A stretch of 64,000 bases of DNA from Pseudoalteromonas aurantia (GCF_005886875.1 NZ_PNBY01000050.1:1-64000), one strand, 5' to 3'. Shown: positions 36,126 through 47,553, numbered from the stretch's first letter. Made by a program: numbers and translations. The notes: generated from the sequence alone by a model not told the origin.

Positions 36126-36827
36126 ATGCAACAGTATTTACTAAATACCTATTTATTGAACTATACCCATCATCACATTCAAACATTGATCACACAAAAG
36201 CAGTGGTTGTCACTTAACCCACAGCAAGCGCTCACCGCAATTTATAATTTCGTGATGGATGATATAAAATTTGGTTACAGCAGCGAAGATACGCTCAACG
36301 CATCAACAGTTTTGCACCAAGGCTATGGTCAGTGTAATACCAAAGGTACGTTACTTATGACGCTATTAAGAGGCGTCGGGATCCCTTGTCGATTGCAAGG
36401 GTTCACCATCCGTAATAACTTAAAACGGGGTGTTATGCCGAGATGGGTTCTTGCGTTAGCACCTGCTCAGATAATTCACAGTTGGGTCGAAGTATATCTC
36501 GATGGTACGTGGTTAGAGTTAGAAGGCTATATTATTGATAATGCTTATTTAAGTGCAGTTCAATCCCGATTTAAAACACACCATGGTCGCTTTGTTGGGT
36601 ATGGGATTGCTACTCCCTGCTTACAAAATCCCAAAAATCAATTTCACGGGCAAAGTACATATATTCAGCGTGAGAGCATTATTACCTCACTAGGGTACTT
36701 TGCGGATCCGGATTGCTTTTACCAGCAGCATCGAAATCTATCCGGTGCTAAAAAGTGGTTATATAAATATCTACTACGCCATATAATTAACCGACGAATC
36801 GTTAAGATCAGACATTCAATGACGTAA
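36126..36827 (+). CDS. Transglutaminase-like protein
   Basis: 233 residues. A transglutaminase-core fold is suggested by GYGQCNTKGTLLMTLLRGVG (nucleophile Cys), IIHSWVEVYLDG (His) and WLELEGYIIDNAYL (acid). Such proteins act as cysteine proteases or transferases. No signal peptide or membrane helix, so it is probably cytoplasmic. Substrate unknown. GAGG lies about ten bases before the ATG. Confidence 0.78.
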   Translation: MQQYLLNTYLLNYTHHHIQTLITQKQWLSLNPQQALTAIYNFVMDDIKFGYSSEDTLNASTVLHQGYGQCNTKGTLLMTLLRGVGIPCRLQGFTIRNNLKRGVMPRWVLALAPAQIIHSWVEVYLDGTWLELEGYIIDNAYLSAVQSRFKTHHGRFVGYGIATPCLQNPKNQFHGQSTYIQRESIITSLGYFADPDCFYQQHRNLSGAKKWLYKYLLRHIINRRIVKIRHSMT

Positions 36828-36883
36828 CTTGCAAAATTGAAGTCGTTTAATATAAGGAAATACAGAATGTCTCTGCAATAAAA

Positions 36884-37143
36884 ATGCAAAGATTAGCAAT
36901 ATTCTTCGCAACAATAGCGATATTACCTTTACTCATTTCGCTCAGTGCAGAGCTCACATCAACCATACTACAGTGTACTGTCAAGGCGGTTTTACCTACT
37001 GATTGCAGACTGTTTAATTATGATATAGGCATGATACTAGCAGTCGCTTATACAGCAGGTGGGCAATATTATTAACACTACCAACAGCAGGTATAGGTGC
37101 GTATATCTGTTACATTAGATCGCTTAACTCAAATGACTCCTAA
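36884..37143 (+). pseudogene. Small two-helix membrane protein gene with a frameshift
   Basis: From ATG 36884 the frame reads a hydrophobic helix (LAIFFATIAILPLLISLSAEL), a loop with two cysteines, then MILAVAYTAGG and stops at 37075. The +1 frame from about 37050 carries on as WAILLTLPTAGIGAYICYI followed by RSLNSNDS and stop at 37143, a good second helix and tail. A one-base slip in GGTGGG would join them. A four-codon mini-ORF (ATG 36867) with the better ribosome site AAGGAAA precedes it. No family recognised. Confidence 0.45.
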
Positions 37144-37201
37144 GTAAATCACACACTCTAACTTTGATACACATAGTCATGCATGCTACTCTCACCCATA
37201 A

Positions 37202-37227
37202 AAAATGGCGCTCAATGGCGCCATTTT
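37202..37227 (-). terminator. Terminator after der
   Basis: Ten-base stem AAAATGGCGC / GCGCCATTTT with a six-base loop, ending in T run on the minus strand, 20 bases after the der stop. Confidence 0.85.
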
Positions 37228-37246
37228 ATCAGTAAGAAAAACGTGC

Positions 37247-38719
37247 TTATTTATTACGGTTCTCTTTCGTAAATGCTCTTAGCTTACGTTTTTGCGACAG
37301 CGTCATCTTATTGGTACGACCTGAGAATGGGTTATCCCCTTCTCTAAATTCAATCTTAATCGGTGTACCCATGATATTCAGCGCTTTACGATAATAGTTC
37401 ATCAAATAACGTTTATAGCTATCAGGTAAATCGTGTACTTGGTTGCCGTGTATCACGATCCTTGGCGGGTTATAGCCCCCAGCGTGAGCATATTTAAGCT
37501 TCACCCGGCGACCACGTACCAAGGGGGGTTGGTGATCGGCTTGTGCCATATCCATAATACGGCGCAGCATCGCAGTACTGATCCGCTTAGTCGCAGAAGC
37601 ATAGGCTTCATCCACTGACTCAAATAAATGACCAACACCAGTGCCATGCAGTGCTGAAATAAAATGTAAGCGTGCAAAATCAATGAAGCCTAAACGGCGG
37701 TCAAGTTCAGTCTTAATACGATCTTTCACGTAATCATCAAGACCATCCCACTTATTAACCGCAATCACCAATGAACGACCTGCGTTCAATGCAAAGCCAA
37801 GTAAACTTAAGTCTTGATCAGAGATACCTTCACGGGCATCCACCACAATCAATACTACGTTGGCATCTTCAATGGCCTTCAATGTTTTGATTACAGAAAA
37901 CTTCTCAACAACATCACTGACTTTCTTGCGTTTACGAACACCTGCGGTGTCAATTAAGACATATTCACGTTCATTACGCGTCATTGGAATATAAACTGAA
38001 TCTCGGGTTGTACCAGGCATATCATACACAATCACCCGTTCTTCACCCAAAATACGGTTGGTTAACGTCGATTTGCCCACATTTGGACGCCCTATAATGG
38101 CAAGTTTAACTGGCTTGTCTTCAAACCCAGTCTTGCTATCTTCGTGTGCGCCCTCTTCACCTTCTAGGTAAAGTTCAGCTAAGTCTGCATCATCTTGTAC
38201 AAGTTCATCTTCTTCAGCGGCTAATTCAGCAATAACAGGCTGTAACGTCAGGTCTAACAGCTGGGTAATACCACGACCATGCGCTGCGGCGATTTGATAC
38301 ACCTCACCGATAGCCAATTGATAAAACTCAGCACAGTTCGAGTCTGCATCGATACCATCTGTTTTATTCGCAACAAGAAAGCACTTCTTTTGTTGTTTAC
38401 GAAGGTGCTGTGCAATAGCCTGATCCGCGGCGTTCATACCTGCTCTGGCATCCACCAAAAACAAGACGATATCAGCTTCTTCAATCGCTAATAGCGACTG
38501 TTCAGCCATCTCGGTTTCAATGCCTTCTTCAGAGCCATCAATACCGCCGGTATCCACTACGATAAATTCATATCCATCGTAACTGGCTTGGCCATATTTA
38601 CGGTCACGTGTAAGACCAGGGAAATCCGCTACCAACGCGTCACGAGTACGTGTTAAACGGTTAAATAGCGTGGATTTACCCACATTAGGTCGCCCGACAA
38701 GAGCGATCACAGGAAGCAT
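37247..38719 (-). CDS. der: Ribosome biogenesis GTPase Der (EngA)
   Basis: 490 residues with two tandem GTPase domains: [14 protein letters not shown] (8-21) with NKTDG, and [14 protein letters not shown] (near 210) with NKWDG. A KH-like domain fills the C-terminus. It acts in 50S subunit assembly. It follows bamB on the same strand with a hairpin between, which may lower its transcription relative to bamB. Confidence 0.97.
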   Translation of the reverse strand: MLPVIALVGRPNVGKSTLFNRLTRTRDALVADFPGLTRDRKYGQASYDGYEFIVVDTGGIDGSEEGIETEMAEQSLLAIEEADIVLFLVDARAGMNAADQAIAQHLRKQQKKCFLVANKTDGIDADSNCAEFYQLAIGEVYQIAAAHGRGITQLLDLTLQPVIAELAAEEDELVQDDADLAELYLEGEEGAHEDSKTGFEDKPVKLAIIGRPNVGKSTLTNRILGEERVIVYDMPGTTRDSVYIPMTRNEREYVLIDTAGVRKRKKVSDVVEKFSVIKTLKAIEDANVVLIVVDAREGISDQDLSLLGFALNAGRSLVIAVNKWDGLDDYVKDRIKTELDRRLGFIDFARLHFISALHGTGVGHLFESVDEAYASATKRISTAMLRRIMDMAQADHQPPLVRGRRVKLKYAHAGGYNPPRIVIHGNQVHDLPDSYKRYLMNYYRKALNIMGTPIKIEFREGDNPFSGRTNKMTLSQKRKLRAFTKENRNK

Positions 38720-38745
38720 AGACTACCTCTTTAATAAACAACAAA

Positions 38746-38768
38746 AGGCTTCGCAAAGCGAAGCCTTA
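38746..38768 (-). terminator. Hairpin between bamB and der
   Basis: Ten-base stem AAGGCTTCGC / GCGAAGCCTT with AAA loop and TTTTGTT after it on the minus strand. It could end or attenuate the bamB transcript before der. Confidence 0.65.
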
Positions 38769-38791
38769 ACAAACTTAATAATAACTAAGTG

Positions 38792-39973
38792 TTATGGAAT
38801 TTTAACGGCGCTAACTTCACCATCTCGGGTGTATAAAATTAGCTTGTCGCCATAAACAACAGGTTCTACAAAGAAACCTGAACTATCAAAGCTTTCCCTT
38901 GATACCAGCTGACCACTTTGTTTATCTAACCAATGTAAGTTACCTTCTTGGTCCCCTACCACCAAATAATCCCCAGCAACCGTTGGCGTCGTTAAGTACC
39001 ATCCGCGCAACGCTGGTTGGCTCCAACGCTCAATGCCTGAGTCTTTATCTAGTGCATAAACAACACCTTCGCTATCTACAATATAGATGGAATTCAACTC
39101 AATGCTAAAATCTCGGTAACTGCTATATTCACGTTTCCAAATAACATTACCATTTCGTACATCAACTGCAGCTAAATTGCCATTGTAAGCAATCGCATAT
39201 ACGTTCGAACCACTAACAATCGGCTTGGTATCAACATCAACTAATCGCTCAAATTCTGACGCACCTTTTGCAAGCGCAACATCAGCACTCCAAGCAGAGT
39301 AACCATTTTCTGCAATTAAGACCGATAGTTTACCACTTTCTTCACCGAACAGCACACCACCATTTGCACTTGTTGGCGAGCTTAAACCACGCAGTGTTAA
39401 CGCTGGTACCTCTTGCTCATGGCGCCAACGCTCTTCGCCTGTATCTGGGTGTAATGCTAATAATTTACCTGAGCCTAAATTCACGTAAATCAAACCATCC
39501 CCTGCAGCAGGAGAAGATAACGCTTCACCTGGCACAGGCTTACGCCAAATAATCTCACCAGACTCGCGATCTAACGCAATAACTTCACCATGCTCTGAGC
39601 CAATGTAGATCTTACCGAACGCTTGTAAAATACCACCGGAGAGCTTGGCACTGTCACTGTCTTCCCAAGGCCAAAATGCTTGGGTTTTTCGTGTTTCAGT
39701 TTCCCACAATGTGTTGCCCGTATTAATGTCTAGGGCTTTCACTTCACCATTGCGCTCAGCGACAAACACTTTGTCTTCATACACAGTTGGCGTTAAGCGA
39801 GAAAAATAATGCTCAACGCCACTCCCTATACTTTCTTGCCATGCAACCTGAGTGTCAAATTGATTATTTATTTCAGGCAGAACTAAAACATCTTCATCAT
39901 CGTCATTCGACGAGCACCCACTCAATAATGACGCCATACATAACGCCAAAGTGGCCAAACTAAGCTGTTTCAT
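38792..39973 (-). CDS. bamB: Outer membrane assembly lipoprotein BamB
   Basis: 393 residues. Lipoprotein signal with lipobox LLSGC near residue 20. The rest is an eight-bladed PQQ-like beta-propeller with repeated G...W/A-LD..TG..LW patterns (KALDINTGNTLWE, IALDRESGEIIWR). It is a scaffold subunit of the BAM complex that inserts beta-barrels. Nine bases after yfgM, in the conserved run hisS-yfgM-bamB-der. Confidence 0.95.
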   Translation of the reverse strand: MKQLSLATLALCMASLLSGCSSNDDDEDVLVLPEINNQFDTQVAWQESIGSGVEHYFSRLTPTVYEDKVFVAERNGEVKALDINTGNTLWETETRKTQAFWPWEDSDSAKLSGGILQAFGKIYIGSEHGEVIALDRESGEIIWRKPVPGEALSSPAAGDGLIYVNLGSGKLLALHPDTGEERWRHEQEVPALTLRGLSSPTSANGGVLFGEESGKLSVLIAENGYSAWSADVALAKGASEFERLVDVDTKPIVSGSNVYAIAYNGNLAAVDVRNGNVIWKREYSSYRDFSIELNSIYIVDSEGVVYALDKDSGIERWSQPALRGWYLTTPTVAGDYLVVGDQEGNLHWLDKQSGQLVSRESFDSSGFFVEPVVYGDKLILYTRDGEVSAVKIP

Positions 39974-39982
39974 GTTAGCTCC

Positions 39983-40603
39983 TTATGCTGCAGGCTGTGC
40001 AGTGGCTAAATCATCTAGCTTGTTTTGCAATAACGTATTATTGGCATCTTTACTGGCGCTCACCGCCGCTTGATAATGTGTACGGGCTGATTGCTTATCA
40101 CCTTTTTCGAGGTACACGTCACCTTTAATTTCAGACACTTGAGCATCAAAACTAGCTGGCATTGGCGTATTTAACGTTGCCAATGCTTCATCTAACTTCT
40201 GCTGTGTCAATTGAATGCGCGCCAAACGCGTTAAAGCTGTAGCTTTAAGTTCAAGGTTTTTAACTGTATCCGCAGCAAAACGTAGTTTTTCCGTCGCAAC
40301 ACTATATTGCTGCTTATCAACCGCTTCTTTTGCAGCAACAAATGCTGCTAATACTGCATAATTTGAGTCGCTATTATTGGCAATGAACGACTCAGCATTG
40401 GCTAACACTTCTTCGCCTTCTACGATCTCACTATAAGCGTTAGAAGCAGCCTCTGCGTTAGTGATCTGACTTTGGTTATACGCTTTCCAACCATATAAGC
40501 CACCTAACCCAAGCACAATACCTAAAGCCAATGAAACACCGTTGTCTCGGAAAAACTGCTTGATTGCTTCTGCTTGTTGTTCTTCTGTTGAATAAATTTC
40601 CAT
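39983..40603 (-). CDS. yfgM: Ancillary SecYEG translocon subunit YfgM
   Basis: 206 residues. An N-terminal cytoplasmic stretch MEIYSTEEQQAEAIKQFF, one helix (about 24-42, LALGIVLGLGGLYGW), then a periplasmic TPR-like domain. YfgM bridges the translocon and periplasmic chaperones. Nine bases lie on each side to hisS and bamB, so the operon is tight. Confidence 0.93.
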   Translation of the reverse strand: MEIYSTEEQQAEAIKQFFRDNGVSLALGIVLGLGGLYGWKAYNQSQITNAEAASNAYSEIVEGEEVLANAESFIANNSDSNYAVLAAFVAAKEAVDKQQYSVATEKLRFAADTVKNLELKATALTRLARIQLTQQKLDEALATLNTPMPASFDAQVSEIKGDVYLEKGDKQSARTHYQAAVSASKDANNTLLQNKLDDLATAQPAA

Positions 40604-40612
40604 TGTTACCTC

Positions 40613-41890
40613 TTATTCAGCCAAGTCTGCAAGTAAGGTTTTCACCTCTGCAACAGACAAGGTCACTTGTTCTTTTTGTTCGCGAAGATACTTAACGGTT
40701 ACTTTACCTTCAGCCAATTCATCTTCACCTAAAATTAATGCAACTAAAGCATCACTTTTATCAGCACGTTTTAATTGTTTTTTGAAATTGCCGCCACCAG
40801 CATGCACCATAACACGTAATCCAGCTACGTCGCTACGTAGTTCCTCAGCAATCACAGGGGCTTGAATACTGGCTTTTTCACCCATAGCCGCCACATATAC
40901 ATCGGCATTACGGCGAATATCACCCACGCAGTCTAACTCTTGCAACATAAGCACTAAACGCTCTAGCCCCATTGCAAAACCAACGGCTGGAGTTGCTTTG
41001 CCTCCCAGTTGCTCAACTAAGCCGTCATAACGACCACCAGCACAGACAGTGCCTTGTGCACCTAAGCTGTCAGTTACCCATTCAAATACGGTGCGGTTAT
41101 AATAATCTAAGCCACGTACCAGCTTTTCATTAACCTGGTATTCGACGCCAGCGGCATCTAAACGTTCACATAAATTTGCAAAATGTGCTTGAGACTCTTC
41201 ATCTAAGTGTTCCGATAGCTTCGGAGCATTCACCAAAATAGCTTGCACATCTGGATTTTTACTGTCTAGCACACGCAATGGGTTTGAATGCATACGGCGC
41301 TTACTGTCTTCATCTAAGTGTTCAATATGCTGCTCTAAAAAGGCTACTAGTGCATCTCGGTACTCAGCACGCGCGTCATTTGAGCCAAGAGAGTTAAGTT
41401 CTAAACGTACGTGATCCGTAATACCAAATGCTTGCCATAAACGTGCGGTTAATAAAATAACTTCCGCATCAATGTCAGCACTCGCCATGCCAAAGGTTTC
41501 AACACCAAACTGGTGAAATTGACGGTAACGGCCTTTTTGTGGACGCTCATGACGGAACATAGGGCCCATGTACCATAAACGCTGTTCTTGGTTGTAAAGC
41601 AAACCATTTTGGTTTCCCGCACGCACACATACGGCGGTGCCTTCAGGACGTAGTGTAAGGCTATCACCACTACGATCTTCAAAAGTGTACATTTCTTTTT
41701 CAACGATATCGGTTACTTCACCAATAGAGCGTTTAAATAAATCAGTAGATTCAACAACAGGAAAACGGATCTCTTGATATCCATAAGACGCCACCGTTTG
41801 ACGTAATGTTTGCTCTACTTTCTGCCAAATCTGTGTAGTACCTGGCAGACAATCGTTCATTCCACGAACTGCCTGAATTTGTTTCGCCAC
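40613..41890 (-). CDS. hisS: Histidyl-tRNA synthetase
   Basis: 425 residues. Class II synthetase: [21 protein letters not shown] is motif 2, [15 protein letters not shown] and [13 protein letters not shown] are the histidine-specific motifs, and [10 protein letters not shown] is motif 3. Standard length and start [13 protein letters not shown]. It precedes yfgM by nine bases. Confidence 0.98.
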   Translation of the reverse strand: MAKQIQAVRGMNDCLPGTTQIWQKVEQTLRQTVASYGYQEIRFPVVESTDLFKRSIGEVTDIVEKEMYTFEDRSGDSLTLRPEGTAVCVRAGNQNGLLYNQEQRLWYMGPMFRHERPQKGRYRQFHQFGVETFGMASADIDAEVILLTARLWQAFGITDHVRLELNSLGSNDARAEYRDALVAFLEQHIEHLDEDSKRRMHSNPLRVLDSKNPDVQAILVNAPKLSEHLDEESQAHFANLCERLDAAGVEYQVNEKLVRGLDYYNRTVFEWVTDSLGAQGTVCAGGRYDGLVEQLGGKATPAVGFAMGLERLVLMLQELDCVGDIRRNADVYVAAMGEKASIQAPVIAEELRSDVAGLRVMVHAGGGNFKKQLKRADKSDALVALILGEDELAEGKVTVKYLREQKEQVTLSVAEVKTLLADLAE

Positions 41891-42042
41891 TGAAAATCCT
41901 AACTAATAATTATTAAAACTGATACAAGCACGATAAACGCACAATAATGCGTTGAAAATTAATCGCTCATTATACCGTGCTCGCTTAAAACGTAAACGAC
42001 TCTACACCGATAATCCGTGCGTGAATCACATCGTTTCTGTAT

Positions 42043-43161
42043 TTATTCGACTATTTTGATATCAATCACTGGCTGTGCTTCTTTTTTAGCGACAAAGTCT
42101 CGCACTTGCGCTTCTAATTGCTCAACAATATTATCATTATCGATACGCATTTTTTGACGTTCGCCATTAATATAAAGCCCAGAACGGCGATTGGCACCGG
42201 CCAGTCCGATGTCACTAATCAAAGCTTCACCTGGTCCATTTACGACACACCCAATGACTGAAACAGACATCGGAGTCACGATGTCTTCTAACCGCTCTTC
42301 AAGCTGATTCATAGTATTGACAACATCAAACTCTTGACGTGAACAACTTGGACACGCAATAAAGTTTATGCCTCGTGAACGAATACGCAATGATTTTAAA
42401 ATATCAAAGCCCACTTTAATTTCTTGGACAGGATCAGCTGCCAAAGACACACGCAATGTATCTCCAATCCCTTCGGCTAGCAGCATGCCGAGGCCAACAG
42501 CTGACTTCACTGAGCCCGATCTAAAACCACCTGCTTCAGTGATCCCTAAATGCAATGGCTGATCAATTTCTTTCGCTAACAAGCGATAAGCACCCACAGC
42601 AAGAAAGACATCAGACGCTTTCACTGACACTTTAAACTGATCAAACTTCAAACGCTGTAATATTTCAACGTGGCGCATCGCAGACTCGAGTAACGCTTCA
42701 GGTGTCGGCTCGCCGTACTTTTCTTGTAAATCGCGCTCTAGCGACCCGCCATTGACCCCAATACGGATAGGAATATTACATTCTCCCGCCGCGTCAACCA
42801 CGGCGCGTATTCTGTCTTCACTGCCAATATTTCCCGGATTAATACGCAGACAATCCGCACCATACTCCGCCACTTTAAGCGCAATGCGGTAGTCAAAATG
42901 AATGTCTGTTACCAATGGAATATCAACTTGCTCTTTTATACTCTTAAAGGCTTCAGCAGCGTCCATCGTCGGCACAGAAACACGTACAATATCAGCCCCC
43001 GCATCTTGTATCGCTTGAATTTGTGCGACCGTCGCGTCAATGTCCATGGTATTGGTGTTCGTCATTGATTGCACAGCAATCGGCGCACCATCACCAATAG
43101 GCACATTACCTACATTAATTCGGGTCGATTTTCTGCGTTTAATAGGAGATTCTGAAAACAT
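42043..43161 (-). CDS. ispG: 4-hydroxy-3-methylbut-2-enyl-diphosphate synthase
   Basis: 372 residues. MEP-pathway enzyme with a [4Fe-4S] cluster; cysteines in [14 protein letters not shown] and [12 protein letters not shown] are the ligands. Five bases after rodZ. The 152-base gap to hisS probably holds the hisS promoter. Confidence 0.97.
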   Translation of the reverse strand: MFSESPIKRRKSTRINVGNVPIGDGAPIAVQSMTNTNTMDIDATVAQIQAIQDAGADIVRVSVPTMDAAEAFKSIKEQVDIPLVTDIHFDYRIALKVAEYGADCLRINPGNIGSEDRIRAVVDAAGECNIPIRIGVNGGSLERDLQEKYGEPTPEALLESAMRHVEILQRLKFDQFKVSVKASDVFLAVGAYRLLAKEIDQPLHLGITEAGGFRSGSVKSAVGLGMLLAEGIGDTLRVSLAADPVQEIKVGFDILKSLRIRSRGINFIACPSCSRQEFDVVNTMNQLEERLEDIVTPMSVSVIGCVVNGPGEALISDIGLAGANRRSGLYINGERQKMRIDNDNIVEQLEAQVRDFVAKKEAQPVIDIKIVE

Positions 43162-43166
43162 GACGG

Positions 43167-44051
43167 TTACTCTACTAACGGTAATTTAAATTTTGCTAAT
43201 CGGTTTTTCGGTAGGGCGGTCAAATCAATTAATTTACCATCTAATTCAACCTCTACCATCAAATGCTTGTTAAGTACGACTGAAAATGGCGCTTCACCTT
43301 GCACAGTCATCGTATATCCAGCTTTTTTAACACCAAACGCAACGCGCTCTTGCGTCGCATCAAAAATCTCAACCCAACTGTCATCGCTAAAGCGCATTAC
43401 TATGGTACTTAAGCCAGTTGCGTTCTCGGCCTCATTGACGGTATTTACCGGCTCACTCGTAACAGTCTGTGGTATTGATTCAATAGTCGCAGGGGTCTCA
43501 ACTGTCACCTGCTCAACTTGCTCAAGTTCAGCGGACTCAGTCACAACTGCGTCCGACGTGCCTCGCTCTGCAACTATGGTTTCTATGACTTGTTTTTCTG
43601 CTGTACTCGCCGGTAACGTATTAGCTACCTCGGGCGTTGACACTGTTGTACTTGACTGCCACCACCAAATCCCCGGCGCACCGAGGATGATCACTAAAAT
43701 AACGTAACTGATGATCATTAAACGGTTATCACTGGCCTCTTTTTCTGTGCGACGTGAGAAGCTTTGCATATGCTTCGTTGTCACTTGTACCTCTGGTGCT
43801 TTAAATAAAGTCAGCGTATCTTCCACTGGTAAACCCAGTACCGCACAATAACTTTTTAAATACCCACGCACAAAAGTCAGCGGCCCGAGTTTGTTATAAT
43901 CATCTTGCTCCAACTGACGGATCTGCTGTGGGCTGAGCTTTAAGCGCTCCGCCACTTCATCAACAGATAATTCAGCAGCTTCACGCGCTACTTGTAATGC
44001 ACGTCCTAAAGACGGAGATATCTCTTCTGTTTCGATTGATTCTTGATTCAT
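43167..44051 (-). CDS. rodZ: Cytoskeleton protein RodZ
   Basis: 294 residues. N-terminal Cro/C1-type helix-turn-helix (about 12-80), one membrane helix (about 112-130, [19 protein letters not shown]), a Thr/Glu-rich linker and a periplasmic beta domain (DUF4115). RodZ ties MreB to the wall machinery. Its ATG overlaps the pilW stop (ATGA), indicating coupled translation. Confidence 0.94.
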   Translation of the reverse strand: MNQESIETEEISPSLGRALQVAREAAELSVDEVAERLKLSPQQIRQLEQDDYNKLGPLTFVRGYLKSYCAVLGLPVEDTLTLFKAPEVQVTTKHMQSFSRRTEKEASDNRLMIISYVILVIILGAPGIWWWQSSTTVSTPEVANTLPASTAEKQVIETIVAERGTSDAVVTESAELEQVEQVTVETPATIESIPQTVTSEPVNTVNEAENATGLSTIVMRFSDDSWVEIFDATQERVAFGVKKAGYTMTVQGEAPFSVVLNKHLMVEVELDGKLIDLTALPKNRLAKFKLPLVE

Positions 44052-45706
44052 AAAACGTAACTATTCGGATCTACAATAAGTAAACTGTGGCCTTCAATTA
44101 AGGCAACATCAGGTGTCAATTTGTTCCATCGCATTAAATCATCGATCTGCAATCCATGCTGAGTCGCAATATTCAGTAAAGTATCATCAGATCGTATGTT
44201 ATGCGTGATCTGAGGATTATTTAAAAAGACCTTTTGTCCCGCTGACACTTTGTCAGACGCTTTAAGGTTATTCCAAGCTAACAATTTAGCCATTTTAATC
44301 TCATAGCGAACCGACAAGCTAAATAAGTTTTCGGCTACCTTCACAATGTGAAAAGGCACATTAGGGAGAATTACTTCACCATTGAGTAATGGCATGTGTC
44401 GTTGTGCTATATTATTTTGGTCAGTGGTAAGAGCAGTATTAAAGGTCGGAGTATTCAACGTACTCGGCTCTGAAAACACAACCTCAGTTGGATCTGTCGT
44501 ATAAAACTGTACAACACTCTCTGAAGGTCCACTTTTTTCCACGCTATCACCAAATGATATCACTGTCACTTCATCATCGACTCCGTTCTTACTCACCGTG
44601 TCACTTACATCTACAGCCTCCACATTACGCACCACATTATCATTTTCTACTGCTTCTTTAAATTGCGGTATTGTAACCGTGGCAGGTGAACTCGTTGTGA
44701 ACTGAGTTGGCTCTCGGCGTAAAGAAACACTGCCAGAATTCGCAGTTAACGCAGCTTTTTTAAAAGTTGCTGGTTTTGCTAAACTGGATGCTTTTTTGCG
44801 CGTAATTTTTATCTTTGGCTGGCTCACCACATGTGTTGTGTCGGTTTGCGTAATTTGTTTGATTTGTGCCTGACGGTATTGCTCTTTTAGCTTTTCAAAT
44901 TCAGAGCGCTTCAACTCATCTCGCAACACCAAAGATGCCTGACGTGAACTCGGGTAGTTTTTGATCAGGCTATCTGATAACGTTTGTGCTTGTTGTAAAT
45001 GCCCCATGCGCTGATGCAATAAATGTTCTAACAACAAGGCACGCGCCGACATAAAGCCGCGTTCTTTATATACCTTTAAAACACCTTCAGCTTGGTGTAA
45101 GTCACTTTTTGCATAAAACAAAGCAGCCAAAGCGATCAGTGCTGAAGGTCGTCTGCCATTATGTTGAACTGCACTTTCTAAATACTCTAGTGCAAGGGCA
45201 AATTTATCTTGTTTTACCGCACACAACGCCAAGTTTTCATAACTTTGAGCAACACGTAGGTAACTGGGAATACTAATCGCTTTTAAAAGCTGCTCTGACG
45301 CCCCATCGTAGTCCTCAATACGGCACAAAAACGTCCCGTAATTATTCAACGCATTGGGGTCGTTGGGATTAAGAGAGAGTGCAGTTACATACGCTTTTTT
45401 TGCCCATTGTGGTTCACCTACTTGCTCATAATAATAAGCTAGCGCATAGTGTACTTCTGGTAATTCTGGTGCAAAAGAAGCGGCTCGTTCTAAATTAAAT
45501 TTTGCTTGTGTGGTGTTACCAGCATTAAGGTATTGCAACGCTAATGCGATTCGAGTTTTCGCTGCGTCTTGATTATTAACTGTATTTTTAGCACTGGGGT
45601 TATTACGTGTAACAGAGCTCGTTTCTGTCACACACCCTGAAAGAAAAAGCAAAACCACAGATAATATTAAGCAAGAACGCATGCACCACCCATTATGTAA
45701 GAACAT
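44048..45706 (-). CDS. pilW: Type IV pilus biogenesis protein PilW/PilF with LysM extension
   Basis: 552 residues, about twice the usual 250. Lipoprotein signal with LFLSGC; a second in-frame ATG at 45682 is possible, but AGAGG fits the one at 45706. Residues 45-270 are TPR repeats, as in PilW/PilF, which places the PilQ secretin. A Ser/Thr-rich linker follows, then two LysM domains at about 455-500 and 505-550 (FHIVKVAENLFSLSVRY, HNIRSDDTLLNIATQHG), which bind peptidoglycan. Part of the conserved rlmN-pilW-rodZ-ispG order. Confidence 0.88.
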   Translation of the reverse strand: MFLHNGWCMRSCLILSVVLLFLSGCVTETSSVTRNNPSAKNTVNNQDAAKTRIALALQYLNAGNTTQAKFNLERAASFAPELPEVHYALAYYYEQVGEPQWAKKAYVTALSLNPNDPNALNNYGTFLCRIEDYDGASEQLLKAISIPSYLRVAQSYENLALCAVKQDKFALALEYLESAVQHNGRRPSALIALAALFYAKSDLHQAEGVLKVYKERGFMSARALLLEHLLHQRMGHLQQAQTLSDSLIKNYPSSRQASLVLRDELKRSEFEKLKEQYRQAQIKQITQTDTTHVVSQPKIKITRKKASSLAKPATFKKAALTANSGSVSLRREPTQFTTSSPATVTIPQFKEAVENDNVVRNVEAVDVSDTVSKNGVDDEVTVISFGDSVEKSGPSESVVQFYTTDPTEVVFSEPSTLNTPTFNTALTTDQNNIAQRHMPLLNGEVILPNVPFHIVKVAENLFSLSVRYEIKMAKLLAWNNLKASDKVSAGQKVFLNNPQITHNIRSDDTLLNIATQHGLQIDDLMRWNKLTPDVALIEGHSLLIVDPNSYVL

Positions 45707-45724
45707 CGAGCCTCTATATTACCT

Positions 45725-45768
45725 AAAAGCCCTTATGTTTCATCTATTTTTTAGACAAAAGGGCTTTT
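45725..45768 (-). terminator. Hairpin between rlmN and pilW
   Basis: Ten-base arms AAAAGCCCTT (45725-45734) and AAGGGCTTTT (45759-45768) with a 24-base loop; A/T-rich ends give a T run in either direction. Confidence 0.55.
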
Positions 45769-45782
45769 ATAAACTGATTTAC

Positions 45783-46919
45783 TTAACTGGCCTTAACAGA
45801 AACCGCAATGGCGTTATCTTCACGCATTTGCTTTTTAGCTAAACGTTTCGTTCTATCGACAACGTCACCGACTAATTGACCACATGCTGCATCAATATCA
45901 TCACCACGAGTACGACGAACAATACAGGTTAACCCTGCGGCTTGTAATACTTTAGAGAAGCGATCAATACGGCTATTACTTGAACGACCATATTCATTGC
46001 CTGGAAATGGATTAAATGGGATCAAATTAATTTTTGACGGTGTCCCTTTTAATACTTTCACGAGCTCATGGGCTTGATCTGTACTGTCGTTAATACCTTG
46101 CAGCATAACATATTCAATGGTGACATCTTTATTCGCTTTAGAGCCATCAATATAACGACGACATGCAGCCAAAAATTCTTCAATTGGGTATTTTTTATTA
46201 ATCGGTACCAACACATCACGTAAATCATTTGTTGGCGCATGAAGCGAAATGGCCAACGCGACATCAATACGCTCTTTCAAAATATCGAGTGCAGGTACTA
46301 CCCCAGACGTACTCAATGTAACTCGGCGCTTAGATAAACCAAATGCCCAATCATCCATCATCAATTCCATCGCAGGAACAACGTTGTTCACGTTAAGTAG
46401 AGGCTCACCCATCCCCATCATTACTACGTTCGTCACCGGACGCTTAGTGCTGTCTCCGTCATGCAAACCAATATCTTTTGCCACTCGCCATACTTGACCA
46501 ATAATTTCAGAGACTTTTAAATTGCGGTTAAAGCCCTGCTGAGCTGTCGAACAAAATGTACACTCTAGCGCACAGCCAACTTGTGAAGAGACACATAATG
46601 TGGCTCGATCTTTATCTGGGATCCAGACTGTTTCAACTTCTTGACCGCCTTCGAGTACCAAAGCGTATTTAATAGTACCATCACTGGCTTCTTGTCGAAC
46701 TGAAATCTCTGGCGCAACAATCTCACAATCAGCAGATAATTTTGCTTTAAGCTTTTTATTGATATTGCTCATTTGCTCAAAATCATCAATACCAAAGTGA
46801 TAAATCCATTTCATCACCTGATCTGCACGAAACGGTTTCTCTCCGTAAGATGCAAAAAGTTCGCGCATCCCCTCGCGATTTAGATCAAGTAAATTAATTT
46901 TTTTCTCAGTAGTGGCCAT
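45783..46919 (-). CDS. rlmN: Dual-specificity rRNA/tRNA adenosine C2 methyltransferase RlmN
   Basis: 378 residues. Radical SAM enzyme; CALECTFC is the CxxxCxxC cluster motif, and the C-terminal Cys in [10 protein letters not shown] is the methyl-carrying partner cysteine. It methylates A2503 of 23S rRNA and A37 of some tRNAs. Upstream lies ndk, downstream pilW, as usual in gammaproteobacteria. Confidence 0.97.
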   Translation of the reverse strand: MATTEKKINLLDLNREGMRELFASYGEKPFRADQVMKWIYHFGIDDFEQMSNINKKLKAKLSADCEIVAPEISVRQEASDGTIKYALVLEGGQEVETVWIPDKDRATLCVSSQVGCALECTFCSTAQQGFNRNLKVSEIIGQVWRVAKDIGLHDGDSTKRPVTNVVMMGMGEPLLNVNNVVPAMELMMDDWAFGLSKRRVTLSTSGVVPALDILKERIDVALAISLHAPTNDLRDVLVPINKKYPIEEFLAACRRYIDGSKANKDVTIEYVMLQGINDSTDQAHELVKVLKGTPSKINLIPFNPFPGNEYGRSSNSRIDRFSKVLQAAGLTCIVRRTRGDDIDAACGQLVGDVVDRTKRLAKKQMREDNAIAVSVKAS

Positions 46920-47074
46920 GAAACAACCTCAATTCAGGTGACGGTATAACAACGATAAGGTAGCCGCGCATTGTACAAAAAACAGGCTAAATTAACAATC
47001 ATTGTTGATTGCTTTGCAAAAGGTTCATACCTAAGACTGACTAAACATTTTGCAAAACAGACTTTCAATAAAGA

Positions 47075-47098
47075 CAAAAAAAGGGCCCGAAAGCCCTT
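47075..47098 (-). terminator. Terminator after ndk
   Basis: Stem AAGGGC / GCCCTT (47081-47086 and 47093-47098) followed by a T run on the minus strand, 24 bases past the ndk stop. Confidence 0.8.
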
Positions 47099-47121
47099 CT
47101 TTCCTTTGCTTTCGCTCGATA

Positions 47122-47553
47122 TTAACGAGTACGTGGGCAAAGCTCTTCTTCAGCGAAGAAGTAAGCGATTTCACGTGCAGCAGACTCTGGAGCATCTGAA
47201 CCGTGTACCGCATTTTCATCGATGCTGTCTGCATAATCAGCACGTAAAGTACCGGCTAGTGCTTCAGCAGGGTTAGTAGCACCCATGATTTCACGGTTTT
47301 TAAGTACTGCGTTCTCACCTTCAAGAACCTGAACCATTACTGGGCCAGACGTCATGAAAGAAACAAGTGCGCCAAAGAAAGGACGTTCTTTGTGCTCTGC
47401 ATAGAAACCTTCAGCTTTCTCTTGAGAAAGGTGAACCATTTTAGAAGCAACGATCTTAAGACCAGCTGATTCGAAACGGTTATAGATTGCACCGATGTGG
47501 TTTTTAGCTACCGCATCAGGCTTGATGATTGAAAAAGTACGCTCTAAAGCCAT
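47122..47553 (-). CDS. ndk: Nucleoside diphosphate kinase
   Basis: 143 residues. It balances nucleoside triphosphates. [12 protein letters not shown] at the start and [16 protein letters not shown] with the phospho-accepting His near 117 are diagnostic. Own terminator; divergent from trhP. Confidence 0.97.
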   Translation of the reverse strand: MALERTFSIIKPDAVAKNHIGAIYNRFESAGLKIVASKMVHLSQEKAEGFYAEHKERPFFGALVSFMTSGPVMVQVLEGENAVLKNREIMGATNPAEALAGTLRADYADSIDENAVHGSDAPESAAREIAYFFAEEELCPRTR

